This document shows positions 33,114 to 45,326 of a stretch of DNA of 64,000 nt, one piece after another. The position numbers and the translations under genes are program-made. The first letter of the stretch is position 1. Each line of letters starts with the position of its first letter. Source of the stretch: Lethocerus indicus (Eukaryota > Arthropoda > Insecta > Hemiptera > Belostomatidae); NCBI GenBank assembly GCA_019843655.1, contig JACDQD010000006.1, positions 26,864,246-26,928,245 of the forward strand. The letters are read 5' to 3'. The notes beneath the pieces were generated by a model. It was not told the origin of the DNA, did not search any database, and worked only from the letters and a program-made list of their open reading frames with translations.

Positions 33114-33405
33114 GAAGGGGATGGTGTGATCCTTTAAGAGGATTATATGGGGTAAATATCGCGTCACTCTGGAAATTAATTTTCTCATTTATAATGTTGC
33201 TTTTCTTATGTTTGAAAATTTCCAGGTTTTCTATAATATCTAATTCTTTTCCTTTTTTGCCCGGGTGTAATAACTTTAATGATCTTTTGATGTTCATTGT
33301 TTCCTGCCCGGTGTTTATGATATGGTTGGCGAAATTGGAATCTGTTTGTGTATTTTATGGCTTTTATATGTTCCTTGTATCTGAATGGCGCCAACCATAT
33401 CATAA
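33114..33405 (-). pseudogene. GIY-YIG-type C-terminal coding fragment of a Penelope-like element, frameshifted
   Basis: On the minus strand, RYKEHIKAIKYT is followed, after a one-base frame change near 33347, by DSNFANHIINTGQETMNIKR, then KGKELDIIENLEIFKHKK and NPL, with a stop near 33104. The pattern (R-x-K-E-H-I, then A-x-H-I-x-x-T-G, then E-x-x-E-I-F/Y) is what I know from the region after the GIY-YIG core in proteins of Penelope-like and related retroelements. The GIY-YIG motif itself and the whole reverse transcriptase are absent. It reads inward from the long terminal end. It is non-functional because of the frame change and missing parts. A similar C-terminal domain from another retroelement class cannot be ruled out. 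Confidence 0.6.
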
Positions 33406-33407
33406 AC
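33313..33407. repeat. 19-bp perfect inverted repeat
   Basis: GTTTATGATATGGTTGGCG (33313-33331) is the exact reverse complement of 33389-33407, with 57 bases between. The first copy lies inside the coding fragment (ANHIINT) and the second at its junction with the element's terminal sequence. Confidence 0.9.
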
Positions 33408-33468
33408 GAACCTACGGTATTCCAACCCCTCGCAGACCACAAAACGGGTATATCAAATTCAACTACTT

Positions 33469-35404
33469 AATTGTACTCCGACTAGCTTATTTAGTTTGAA
33501 AATAGACCAATTTCGGTTTCTTACCATCGTCTGCAGCATTCCATTACCAGAAGTGTAATCGGAAATCATGAAACGCCATAAATAATATCAGTGTACGGTC
33601 GATTTTTTCCATAAACAAATTATATTTAGCACGAAATAGTGGGTTTTTCTTTACGGTCGGCTGAGATATTTCCCAGCGGATTTTCTTCTTTGGCGTAGGG
33701 TAGCTCGCGATACGAATTTTCGACCAGCAGAACGAGGATGGATTCGAGGGATTTTTACGAAACTTTTCGTGAATTTTAATAAGTTCGGGCATCCGTATTC
33801 GGCGAAGATGCCCGACAGGTACCAACAGCCGCAGATACCTGTTTGTTGGGGGGGAAAAAAAATGAAGGCAGCTGCCCCAAGGCACCTGCTCTCACTTTCA
33901 GAAAACACTCGCCCTTGAATCAATCCAATCGCGACGCACTTTGAACGGTATAAAAAAATTATTTCTTAAATACTGTTTCTCACTTCCATCAGTACTTGTG
34001 TGTATAGCGCTTTCTGTTACCACAGAGTCAAATTCATTACAATAAGATATGATCCATTCCGAATATTTCCCAATAACGTCATTGATGTTTTTTCTAACTT
34101 TTTTTTACAACAAATGCTAAATACAATAATTCGTGCAGTTTTCAGGCGTCCGCAAGGAATTTTCGGAATATCGGGAGATGTCCAGATCGGTTTAAGTGCT
34201 GTAAAGTAATTTATTGTTCAAACCTATTTTGGTTTATATTGAATGATTTAGAATATAGTGTGGGGCAAGTGTCTCGTCCAAGTGATAACTTATGGTCTTG
34301 TCCAGATTTCATCTTGTTAACCATATTTCAATTAAATAATATAAATACGCCTAAAACCGCTAGACAGACAACTGTTCGCTGTGACGCGTCTTCTCAGGGT
34401 CTTTTCAGATATTTCGTCTATGCGAATGAATTTCCACTGAGGCATATTGAAGATTTTCTCCTCTCAGGCGCGCCTTTGAAGTCCCATATTCGCGTAAGGA
34501 CCTTCAATCCATGCTCGTGTGGAAAGCATTCCTTGAGTGGGACAACGTAAATTGGGAAAAATTCAACTAGAATGTTAGAAAAAATAAATACCTGTGATTA
34601 TTTTCTTCTCTCTGAAATTTACATTTTACTCCTATAGTAAATCTCTTATTAGTGAAATACACGACTTATAAAGTCATAGAGCTAAAAAAATTTTCTCCTT
34701 TAGCAATATATGTTGCCCATTCCTATTGATTTCCTATTGATTATGAGTTGAAAAATTCACCGTATTCTTTAACTGCAGTATAACACGTGAAGATAAGTTC
34801 AGTCCGCTGTAAAAATAATGTAAGGACACTGAATAATAGTATCGCGATCGGCCTTATGCACGATTCTCGCATTTGAAATTTGACGGAGCGTAAAATCTCG
34901 TGCAGCGTGGGAGGAAACGTTGGCGACGTGTATATTGTCGACCCCGTCCTATAGATAAAGCCGGTTTCGGGTCACCGGTGACCCGTTAGAGCGTCACCCT
35001 TCGAATAACAGACGGGAGAAATATTTGTTTCCCGCCAAAAATGTTTAATCTCATAATATCGGTCGTCGCTACTTTCGCGATACTATCTCTGCGGTTCCGT
35101 CACCCGTAAAACTCCTGTTATATCTTGAGTTAAGAACATTCAAACTCTAGTTTTAACTCTAGAGTCGTACTCGTCTGGAGTTGTACTCTAGTTTCTAATA
35201 GAAAAAAGTTTATTAAACAAAATAAATATCGATAACTTTTCGGCCGGGGCTATATTGACAACAGTGCTCCGTAAACAACCGAAATTATTATTATTTCTTT
35301 TGACGCTTTTATTATTTTTTTTTACAGTTTACTGCAATGCTACTGATGATATCGGGAAACCGAAATCAGTCCAGGATTGGACGACGCGCCTAAGATTGTA
35401 ACGC
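33469..35404. other. Non-coding stretch
   Basis: No gene supported. A 113-codon minus-strand frame at 33544-33885 lacks domain features. AT-rich elsewhere. Confidence 0.5.
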
Positions 35405-35597
35405 GACGAGATGGGCCCGTGTAACTTTTTCGAGATTTTACCAAATAATTATAGCTTTTTCGTGATATGGCGCATAAATTTTAATCCTCCTAGATATCAA
35501 TATCAATTTTTTTTCATTCGCATATACAGGTTTATAATTGATGATTTCTCGTTGCCCCAATTTTTGGATTTAAAATAAAAATTCGGCCCACAGAGGG
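35405..35597. mobile_element. piggyBac-like MITE (TTAA target), second copy
   Basis: Inverted relative to 8807-9026. The right end GGCCCACAGAGGG is followed by TTAA (35598-35601). The left end is degraded (GACGAGATGGGCCCGTGTAA). Internal matches to the first copy include ATATCAATATCAATTTTTTT and GGATTTAAAATAAAAATTCG, read on opposite strands. Confidence 0.7.
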
Positions 35598-35601
35598 TTA
35601 A

Positions 35602-38600
35602 GTTCCATAATTGAGGGATGAAATCAAATTTTTTTCTCCGAAATTTTTCCTATAAAAAAATTTTTAATCGATGACTGTTTGAATTTGTTATGGGTTCCAC
35701 TTCGTGATTGAAACTCTCCCTTCTTATCCGACCATAAAACATAATTGGCTTATTAATCCTTAATATTACATGAAGATCTGGGTCCAATTTCTGCTCCGAT
35801 GCATTCATCTAAATGATATGCGTTTGGTAGAGTTTCGAATAAATAAATATTTCGACAATTTCCACGTACTCCATTAATATTGTCTATTAAGGCGGTTTAC
35901 CCCCCCTGCGATAAGGGGTTGTTGGTTCGGTGCGGGGGTGTCTGTTTGTCACGAGGGGATAATTAAACCGTTGACTTGTTTACAGAAAAGCAACCCTCGT
36001 GACAACAGATCCAAATTTATTGAAGTCCTATCTCTCTCTCTCTCTTGTGTAACTTCTCTCACCCTTCAGGCCCGATTGATTCATCAATTGAACGCCCACA
36101 CTTCTCAATTCGACAAATACAGGCCCCCAATTGGAAAACTGTACACTTCAATATACATCCCTCTAACATTTGAGCAATATAATTACACTTTCACTAACAT
36201 TTATTGCGGTTACGATAAGCTGTAATACAGTGTAGCCGTAGTGGATGTTAACAGTTTCGGTTTAGGGAATATAGGAAGGGTCATGTGCTTGATTTCCGTC
36301 CTGATTCAACCACCACTTTCATTCATAATTTCTAAAATGTTATGATTGTAATATACCTTGTTATATACAAATGCGAAATGGTGCTTCTTAAGCAAAAAGC
36401 GATTATGATTATGACCAAAAATTTATGATTTATGATTCTAGTTCTACATCACATGAAACAATGATGTATAAAGTCAGCATAAAATGCGATAATTAATTGC
36501 ATGTTTCGCTTCTATCGTGTTTTTGAATCGACCTTCGTCCGTCTAGCCTTTTTCTCATTAATCATCGCAATTAATTCGGCCGTTGTAAAAAGGTATGCTT
36601 AGAATTTATAGAAGGGTTTCTCACTACATTCTATGCTAATTTAATTTTACATCCCGATAAGGAAGGAGAACAAAAAAGAAGCCGAGAATTCACCCTTGAA
36701 AAAAAAGGAAACGGCGAATTCGAGGAGTATTTGTTCGGCCTTTTGCCATAAGTGGTAACCGGTGAAATACAACCCGCCCTATTACAGCGTTATTTGCATA
36801 CGGCTTGATGTTTATTTTTGCCGTTTTCTGTTTTTTTGTTTTTTTTTTGGTATCTATCTTTATCCCCGAAAAGCGTATACCTTTAAGCGTCTCATTTACA
36901 TTTATTTCCACTCGTCTTAAACCGCCCGGAAGGGAGGGTGAGGGCGGAGGAGGCGGCTGTTGGGTCCCGAAAATAAAATCAAAACAATCCCATTCGGTTT
37001 TTTTGAATCCCGAACTTCAAATCGAATTCGAACGAGCCCCCGACTCTGTTCCGAATCGCTCGAGTTAAGACCGTTTTAAGGGGCCTAATAAATTCGCTGA
37101 AGTACATTTACGACCGCGTATTCATTTTGTTAAATCTTTTGTATTCGTGTATATATTGACAATAAGCTAATTAATATGATTAATATAATAAATTCAAGAC
37201 AATACAATAAACTAGCTATTGCTACATATTTAAGGCCATAAATGAACTGATGTTAACATATTTTGTGGCAGTAAAATTGATATAATATTTCCCCATAATA
37301 TATATTGTGAAGCCACTTTTATATTCGACTGAGTGTATGTTTTGTGTATTTTGTTGAATACAAAAATAACCGCGTATTTTATGTTGCGTTTTCGACTTTA
37401 CGTTTTTACCATTTCGTCGACCTTTTGTACAATCGGATTATGTTTCACCGAGTTATGTCTTTTGACCGAGAACAGAAATATTTAACTGTCCTCGACCTTA
37501 ACGGGGAAAAAATCTTGATAGTGAACCCGCTCCGGTAATAAGCCTGTGAAATGAAATGAGTTTCAGTTTTTACGGCCGGCGAAATCACAGTTTCTTCACG
37601 GCTCACAACGTTGGCTATTTAAAATTATCGATTATTTTTCTTTTATACTTCTTTATTGTGGAACTTAAATATTGAAATGTCGTTTAGTCATGGACAATAC
37701 AGCGACTGTATTGTGATACAGTGACGTAATGAATATAATTTTTTATGAATCCACTCACTACCCAATTTCTAGTTATATAATAATAATAAGACAGTATTTC
37801 TTAAGTACATTTCAGATATTACATATAATTTAAATTTCACTATAATTTAGCAGATTGTTTGGTTTGTATTCTTAAAATTCTTAAGTTATAAAAATCTATT
37901 CCAACAGTACAGTTTGAAGGGCCGAGTTAATGTAAGGCGAAATCATAAATTACGGTCTTTGGCATTAAAAAAAAAAATTCTCGGGTTCGACCAATTGAAA
38001 ATTTGAATTTATCGTAATTATTCCAATATTGCCGTTACAACCTGTTGTAAAATGTGGGTTTGATTTCCCCAAAACATTTTTCATATGATTTAATGGTGTA
38101 AAACTTTAAATCCAATTTCAACAACCCGCCGAATCGGACTGCATAAGTGAATAATGTGCCGAATGTAATCCGAATAATGGGGTATTTAAAATTATAGTGA
38201 AAATTATGGTGAGCGTTTAACTGTTCTACCTTCGATCGAACGGCCTTTCCTTGAGCGTTTCTAGATCTATTTTAGCTGGCTGACTCCTGCCTGCGGGTTA
38301 GACCCGACGCCGCCGTCTTTCACTTCCAATAACCTTCAAGGATATTTCTCTTCTTCCCTTCAACGTTTTATATTTCCAAGTAAATTCCATTTCCGGGTGG
38401 AAAGTTTTATATCTGAACTGCGTTCGGTCACTATGACGTCCTCCTTCTAAGTTGGCATGTACGTACAGTGAAAGAAGTTCACGCGAAACAGTTTTGATCC
38501 GCAAACAAAAATTGTTTGCATATACGTGCTTGAAACATACAAAATAACTAAATTACGATTTATTGGCAATACAGGGTGCTTTCGGACGCATAAAGTCGTT

Positions 38601-40858
38601 AATATTCTAAGGCTAATATGTTTGCTCAGTACAGTACGGGTTTTGAGTTGGCTAAAATATTTCTTTCTTTATGTTTCAGGTAAGTTATGGTTCGAGATTC
38701 GAGAAACGAGTGAGTTATATTTAAAAAGAAATTAATTACAGCGAAACCAACGGCCGACTGGACATTTTCGTACGTGAAACGACCTCGTCTCAATTTTCTG
38801 GACCTTTTCAATGGAATCGGCGGAAGGTTAAATTTAATCACTATAATTTTCCAATATCCAGTATTATAGAGGCCCCGGCCAGTAGGTTTATTACGGATTA
38901 CAGACTGTTTTGTCCTTCGCTGTCTCCGATTAACAAGACTTATCTCGATCATTCTTATACGCGTATATCTGACTTTTATTTACACATTCGTATATAGTAA
39001 TATAAGAAAGAGTGCGCTCGTTTCGTGTCATCATCGAGGCGAAAATTAATAGAGAGATATCAATTTGTAATAATATTCAGAAGATCTAGCACCCGTTTAT
39101 TGGGTAGGTGAAAATATTAAATTTTAAGTAAAATAGTCTGGGTAACGCACCCCATATTTTTAATGCCCATGTTTTTTTTTGTGGAGCGCATACTGTAAGT
39201 GTGCCGAGTTTCGTTGTACGGTTTATGAAAAGTAATATTAAGAGGGGAATTGAGAAGTTGTGGCATTTTTAATTTCGAATTCCTACCGCGATGAGAGAAA
39301 CCCCCTCCCCCTACCCCGAGGCGTCTCATTCAGAACGCGAATTCGCAATGTTGGTCATTCCTCACGATTGCTGTAAATCTGTAATTATTTTTTTTAATTA
39401 AACCCCCCCCCCACAGTAAAATGATATTAACAAATTCCGCATGTTTTTATGTCGTCAAAATTTATTCCGATCCAGTGTCACACTTCTATAAAATGAGAAC
39501 TTATAAAACGTTGGAATTTTTTTTGGATAACCGTACTTCGTCTAGATTAAAATAAAATATATAACTTTAAAATTTATTATTCATATAAACTTAAACATGC
39601 GTATTTACGAATAGAATATCTATAAAACATTTTAGATCTGCTTACGCCTCAATTATGTGTTATTGGATGCATTCGTTTTTCTTTATTATGACAAGAGCCC
39701 TCGTTCCAAGCTGAGGTCAGAAAATATTTCTATATATTATTTTGATTGTAGTAATATTTTCTCTGATTGAAATTTTTCGGCGGATAAAATGTCTTTTTCG
39801 CCATTGTAAATATTATAGTTCTACGGGTCGTTAGGAGGGCGCGTTCTCGGCCCAATACTCTGTGGGACAGCCTTGACCTTTAGGGGAGAGTTGGTTTGTG
39901 TCACTCTCGCGGAGGTACAGCCGAAGTATAGTTTAATGGAAATTGTGCGCGAGACTGTGGGAAAATGGTAGATTCGGTTGGTCAACCTTCATTTATTGAC
40001 TACAAATTTTGTATTTTTTTATTTACCCGGCGCAACTTTATATGTGTACTTAAAGGCCGGATATCTCTGGTGAACGGTGAAGGTTGGATTCAGTAATGAA
40101 ATTTAACATTTCTGGCAATGTTTAAATGTACACAGTGAACAAAATATCGATTCGTTATATTTTTTTATAGCAAGTAATTATTCTTTAATTAAAGAGCTAA
40201 TTGCGTTATCTTTATGTGAACTGGTATAAATGCTAGTTATTCCATTTGTAAACGTCCTCCAGTCTTACTTGTGATTTGTGTCCACGTTTTGGTGATTTAT
40301 AGTGCACTGAATTAGTGTGTCTCAGTGCCTAACGTTGACACTGAGAAGTAGGGCAAAGTTTACATGGTTTGCATTAATCAGTTGTACCTACAAAATGAGA
40401 TTGCTACGAGCCTCCCCCACAAGTAACCCTCACCTCTTTAGCTAATTAATGTTAACGTCTTATGTCAAAATTTAATAAATTATACTTTCAGCAGTTCTCA
40501 CAAACATTAGTCTTCTTCTTTAAATATTTAATTTCCGATCCTCACACAGTTTATTAATTCGGTTCAATCATTATCCTGACCGATAGTCGAAGGCCGAACT
40601 GACTCGTTGACCAAACAATCCCATACAAAAAGGATTCGGTACAATCCGTCACTTTATCCACGGCCATTGTTTGAGCTGCGTGTTACAGTGAAACCAATCT
40701 GTGAACTGAATTGTCCGTCCGAACAATGCAACATTGTAATTAGAAGTTTCGTTCGTATAACAATTTTCAACTCATAGGGCGATTGTCGATAATAAGAGGG
40801 AGGATGAAAAATAACGAGATTGACGAACATAAATCGTATCAAGGAAAATTATATGCGT
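35602..40858. other. Long non-coding stretch
   Basis: About 5.3 kb with no supported gene. Contains a TC dinucleotide run of about 15 bases at 36031-36045 and several A/T homopolymers. Open frames up to 108 codons (38626-38952, -) have no recognisable domain. Confidence 0.5.
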
Positions 40859-40992
40859 TCAAGTGACAGTGACAGTGCAGTGAGTAGGCCCGAAAAACAT
40901 CCAAAGTGCCGACAGTGACTAACAGCGCTACTGAAGATGGCGAGCGGCCGAAACCGGTCAGCGAGAGGAGACGGAAACGCAACAAATCTATG
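40859..40992 (+). mobile_element. Foldback Penelope-like element, right arm only
   Basis: From AAGTGACAGTGACAGTGCAG through ACATCCAAAGTGCCGACAG to GCGAGAGGAGACGGAAACGC. The hammerhead core at 40925-40963 lacks the U after the cleavage site (GGTCAGCG). The left arm is absent. Confidence 0.75.
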
Positions 40993-42082
40993 ATTATTAT
41001 TCCTTTATTCTATATTGATGAACGAAAACAACTGTTTATGAATTGTTTAATCGTTTCACCCTGGTCTATAGACCGGTATATATATATAGAACGGCTATTC
41101 AAGGGAACGATCCTTACTTTTATCTCAGTTTGAAATGTTGTTGATGTCGCCGGAGATGTTTCGGGTCTAGCCAAGGATTTATATTTAGGTTAATGAGGCC
41201 GAAACAACCGGGTCCTCGGGGCGCACACTCCACTACTTTATACACTAAAAAAAAAAAATTCCGTGATTCATAAATACACAACTCTATTCATGAATGGTAG
41301 TTTCGATTCGAAGAGTAGTGTGGGTTTTGTTCCAGCAAAACGTACGGATGTTTGAGACGTTTAAACTTTGGAAAATACTATATAAAAAGAAAAATGTTAT
41401 GGGGTAAACTTTAAAGGTTTGGCAGAGTTATCCGGGTAACAAAGTATAACTCATTGAAAAGAGATAACGTTTGAATATCATAACTAAGATCCCGATTTTT
41501 TATCCTTACTTGACCTAATCATTTTCAATACCATTGCATTTTTATTTTAGCCGCGATCGGCCTCCGTGCAGCGGAGTTGGTCGTATCGGATGAAAGTGAG
41601 AACAGATCGTTAGGTATAAAATTGAAAGATCTGTTGAAAGGTGTGCGGCGCTACCGGTATTGGTCTGGAACTGGTCCACGGAAGAACGGGTTAGCTACTG
41701 TGGAACTCACTCCATTATTATCCGGCAGTCCGTTTCGACTTTACGATCGTACTACAGTTATATTTCTCGCTATAATTTAACTATCGGAGTTTTTACTATT
41801 AATTTGCGCAAAATGTCGAAACTTAAAAAATGTTCTTATACAAGGCGCCTCGGTGGTATTTATTGCAGCTAATGACGTTGGCGGTTGCTTATCCTTCCAC
41901 TGTAAAACAGACGCGGCAGCTAATTGCACACGTAATAGCGTAAACGATTCTAACTGTCTTAAAATCTACTGTTAATTTCATCCGAACGTTAACGTTTTAA
42001 AACAATATTTTCATTCCTCTGATCTTTCGTCTCAATTAGCTAATTTTGTCATGTGCTACCGGTTTCGGTAAAGAAACCATCC
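40993..42082. other. Non-coding stretch
   Basis: No gene or repeat recognised. Short open frames only. Confidence 0.5.
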
Positions 42083-42430
42083 GATGATGAGGTGGAACCC
42101 ACTGAACGAGTGGATTGGGATGAGGAGAAAAACGGGAGTGGGACTTCAGGAACCGGGATTTTGCGACTTAGTCGACTGTCGGTATGTTGAGGTCACGGTG
42201 GATTGTCTGGTTAGAAACATACCCTGGGGGGATCATTAAGGATGGTACGAAGGACTTTTGACTGTAATCTCTGGATGTCCATGTCGGTTTGAGTATCGCT
42301 TTGTATATTGTCAGTTTGTTACTTAAGGTCAATTTCGATGTCCGTTTCAGTAATGGCCTTAAGAGTCCAAATTTTCTGTTTAAGTCGATTCTTTTGAGTC
42401 GGCTTGAATCTTTTTATTATTTTTAAGCTT
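42083..42430 (-). mobile_element. Jockey-clade LINE, truncated 3' end
   Basis: The most readable LINE fragment in the window. The minus strand gives SSRLKRIDLNRKFGLLRPLL, then KRTSKLTLSNKLTIYKAILK and PTW, matching the Jockey-type stretch before the YG-x-x-LW motif. That motif has been lost by a deletion joining PTW directly to the next block. After it come QSKVLRTIL, YVSNQTIHRDLNIPTVD and FLKSHSRF, ending near a HPNPL-like segment. A stop (GACTAAGTC) and small indels show it is dead. It is 5'-truncated, and I see no A-tail at its 3' end. Confidence 0.85.
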
Positions 42431-43127
42431 TAATGTCGAGAAATACGTTTGAACTTATTGACCGTGTAGGTAAATAAGTGGGCTGTTGTTGGATCTATTC
42501 CCTGCGAGGTGTGTAGGCGACGTATAATATTGTAAGAACGCTGGCACGCTATCCAAGGTTAAAGCACGGGTTAATCGCCTCTACACAACTATTATAGTCG
42601 AATAGGGAAGCGCTCGCTCTCTTGACGTACGATCCCGTGTATCAAGATCAAGATTTACGGCGTAACAGTTTGAACGTTGACGCGCTCGAATATTCCGTCG
42701 AGTTTTATCTCGATCGTGGCCACACAACTGTTATTTTCCTTTTGTTTTCATATTAATTGGTGGGCGATTTTATGCTCGATATCAGTTCGGACTTGGTTCT
42801 AATCCATGTGTTGTGTGTGTGTGTTCCAACCCATTCGTGTCAATCTCGCCCCCACATCTACAAACTGAAATCCAATCTTCTAATTGGAAGGTATACAGGA
42901 TATACGTATCCTGGACGATATACGGCTGCAGATTGCCGGTTATGAAAAAAACATACGTGAGTTTAAGTACGCAATTAATTAGGCAGAAAATAACTGGAGT
43001 TGTTTTAATTAAAATAAATTTCTCAATTTAGAACGAAACAAGATAGCATCTGCTCTTCTGATTACCGTATGAAACTCGTATGTTTTATTTAATATACATA
43101 AGTTGAATGAATTTTAATTCTATTAAG
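42431..43127. other. Non-coding stretch
   Basis: Separates two LINE fragments in the same orientation. No gene seen. Confidence 0.5.
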
Positions 43128-43525
43128 TTTTTTAAACGCCAGGGGGGGGATAATGGATGGGTAAGGGAGGAAAGGGACAGAACTAGTGGATAGGGATGAG
43201 GAGAAAGGCGGGAGTGGAACTTCGGGAACCGGGGATTTTGCGACTTCGTCGACTGGCGGTATGTTGAGGTCATGGTGGATTATGCGGTTAGAAACATACC
43301 AGGGAGCATTAAGGATGGTGCTTAGGACTTTTGACTGGAATCTCTGGATGCGGGCGATGTCGGATTTCTTGGCGGAACCCCCATAAGTCCGTAAGTCCGT
43401 GTCGGTTTTAATACGGATCTGTATATTGTCACTTTGTTGTCTATTGTAAGTTTTTATGTCCTTTTAAAAAAAAGGTCTTAGGAGTCCAAATTTACGGTTT
43501 ACGTCTATTCTTTTCAGAGATTTGA
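43128..43525 (-). mobile_element. Jockey-clade LINE, truncated 3' end
   Basis: The minus strand gives KSLKRIDVNRKFGLLRPFF, then frame changes, YGLMGVPPRNP, ARIQRFQSKVLSTILNAPWY, VSNRIIHHDLNIP, FHSRLSPHPYPLVLSLSSL and THPLSPPWRLK before a stop. The end WRLK corresponds to the RRLKR-like C-terminus of Jockey proteins. It keeps the segment around the YG motif that the neighbouring copy lost, so the two are separate insertions or have decayed independently. Confidence 0.85.
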
Positions 43526-44945
43526 CGTATTTCAAGTTCCTGATAAAAGAAAAGATGATTAAATAAGCGTAATTCTTTGAAAATTTCGGTTCATGAACTG
43601 ATATAGACACTGAGGTTTCGGTGGGAATAGGGGGTTTTTTTCCAAGGGACTCCAGGCCTATCTTAAATAGGCGTACAAAAGCGCCCGAACCGTAATCATT
43701 CTAATAATAGTGTACGGCCTAATAATAGAGTTTCCGTCGGTGGAATAGGGATCATCGCCGGCACAACTTTGGCCCTGAGTATAATTGTCATTTAAAATTA
43801 AATTATGACCCATAACGGGGGTGGGGGTGGATAATGTGTAATGGTTATTTCGAATTACGGTTTATTCTTGGCGGGCCTCCATTCGTGTTATTGGTACACG
43901 TACTACTCACCTAATACTAATCTGACCGGAAAGATATATGTGTACCTGGGCATTATAGAGCTATAAATTTATCGGGTAATATATTCTGATACGTTGATTG
44001 TTTCGAATTTTTTATTTAATGACCCAACTTGATTGATACGTTTAAAATTAGTTTTATACAGTTTTTATTGCGTGGGACGAATTATATCATTCATACTTGT
44101 CCGGAAGAGTAAATAGTACTGAAAAATGTTCAGTTCATTTTATATGTAATTTTCAAACAGTTTTCTATCTTCAGTCGTCTAAGTGAGGAACACACAGAAC
44201 ACAGTGGACACCAAAGAAATTTATATTTATTTACTGTGGTACTGCACACTTTGGTTTCAGCCTACAAGTAGAATGTTAATGGTGAATTTGTTAAGTCTAG
44301 ATGGTGGTGCGAATGCGTTTAAATTCTTTTTAGATCAGTCGACTCATTGTATTCTAATGAGAGTGCTGAAATTAATGAACCTCTTGTCTTGCAAATTCAA
44401 TTCGAATTTGCCCTCCGAAGGCGAATTCGGTCCGCAACCTTGAGCAATCGAACTCCGTCTCCCCTTTCGCCGCCACACCGCCAGTCTATTTACTTCATAA
44501 TTCAGTAGTTTGTTCCCGGACAACCGACGCAAGGCCTCAACTCTGTATATAAGTGCAGTGGGTTGCTGGCAGGAGAAAGTCTCACCGATCACAGAGACAG
44601 ACTGTATCCAGAATTACAGTGACGGGTAAAATTTTTGTTTTAATCCACGATTTTAAAACAGACTCTGTACTGGTTTCGGATATTTGTTAAAACGTTGATG
44701 GGGAGGGCATCGGATTTTCTTTTGGCCGGCGCTTCGAACTCATTCGCGAGCGACGCCTAAACGCATTAAACGCTCTGCGTTTCTCTGTATTTAAATTCAG
44801 CCGGTCGCCGCTCTCGTGTTTACCCGTTTAGCGGACAGTTAACGACATTTTCGACACGATAAATACGGGGTTTCTTAGTACCGTTTGTTTTTTTTGCTCC
44901 CGAACGCGCATCCACCGTACGACTATATGGGTACTTCTATATTAA
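43526..44945. other. Non-coding stretch
   Basis: No gene supported. A G-rich run (GGGGGTGGGGGTGG) lies near 43818. Confidence 0.5.
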
Positions 44946-44959
44946 TTGTAGCAAATTCC
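44946..44959. repeat. Target-site duplication, left copy (imperfect)
   Basis: TTGTAGCAAATTCC, matching CTGTAAAAAATTCC at 45313-45326 in 11 of 14 positions. Confidence 0.5.
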
Positions 44960-45312
44960 GTAGGTTCGTGGTGTTTCTGCCTCCTCTCGCTGGTTTGGTC
45001 TAGACCGGTTTCGGCCGCTCGCCATCTTCAGTAGCGGTGTTAGTCACTGTTGGCACAATACACAAAACACAATAAGAAGACACGTATATAGACACGACAA
45101 ACAGACAACCGCCACAGTACATGTGACAGTGACAGTGCAGTGAGGATGCCCGAAAAACATCCAAAGTGCCAACAGTGACTAACACAGCGCTACTGAAGAT
45201 GGCGAGCGGCCGAAACCGGTCTAGCAAAAGACCAAACCAGCGAGAGGAGGCAGAAACACCACGAACCTACGGTATTGCAACCCCTCGCAGAGCACAAAAC
45301 AGGTATATTAAA
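44960..45312 (+). mobile_element. Foldback Penelope-like element, plus orientation
   Basis: The short end GTAGGTTCGTGG is on the left, and the long end (GCAACCCCTCGCAGAGCACA, then AACAGGTATATTAAA) on the right. The left core at about 45000 has lost its stem I partner through a six-base deletion (GGTCTAGACC). The right core at 45189-45225 is intact. The spacer is a plain AC-rich stretch with GTATATAG, the same place where the copy at 56.6 kb has a long TA run. Confidence 0.9.
45189..45225 (+). ncRNA. Hammerhead ribozyme motif
   Basis: GCTA, CTGAAGA, U, GGC-GAGCG-GCC, GAAA, CCGGTC, TAGC. All core positions are intact, with predicted cleavage after 45221. Confidence 0.65.
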
Positions 45313-45326
45313 CTGTAAAAAATTCC

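Larger units (their letters stand above)
32879..33456 (+). mobile_element. Penelope-like element with a captured or residual GIY-YIG-type coding fragment
   Basis: The short end is on the left (GGGTTCGTGATG) and the long end on the right (CGGTATTCCAACCCCTCGCA, then a GGTATATCAA tail), with 12-bp direct repeats ATTCAACCACTT and ATTCAACTACTT outside. The left arm has an intact antisense hammerhead core. The right arm's ribozyme part is missing. In its place is unique sequence (about 33010-33405) whose minus strand encodes a Penelope-type C-terminal fragment. This copy links the short palindromic family to a coding retroelement. Confidence 0.8.

Noticed and set aside
33035..33499. 154-codon plus-strand frame with a hydrophobic, membrane-like product
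   Set aside because: It is the antisense of the Penelope-type coding fragment and terminal repeat, and runs through the element end into flanking DNA.
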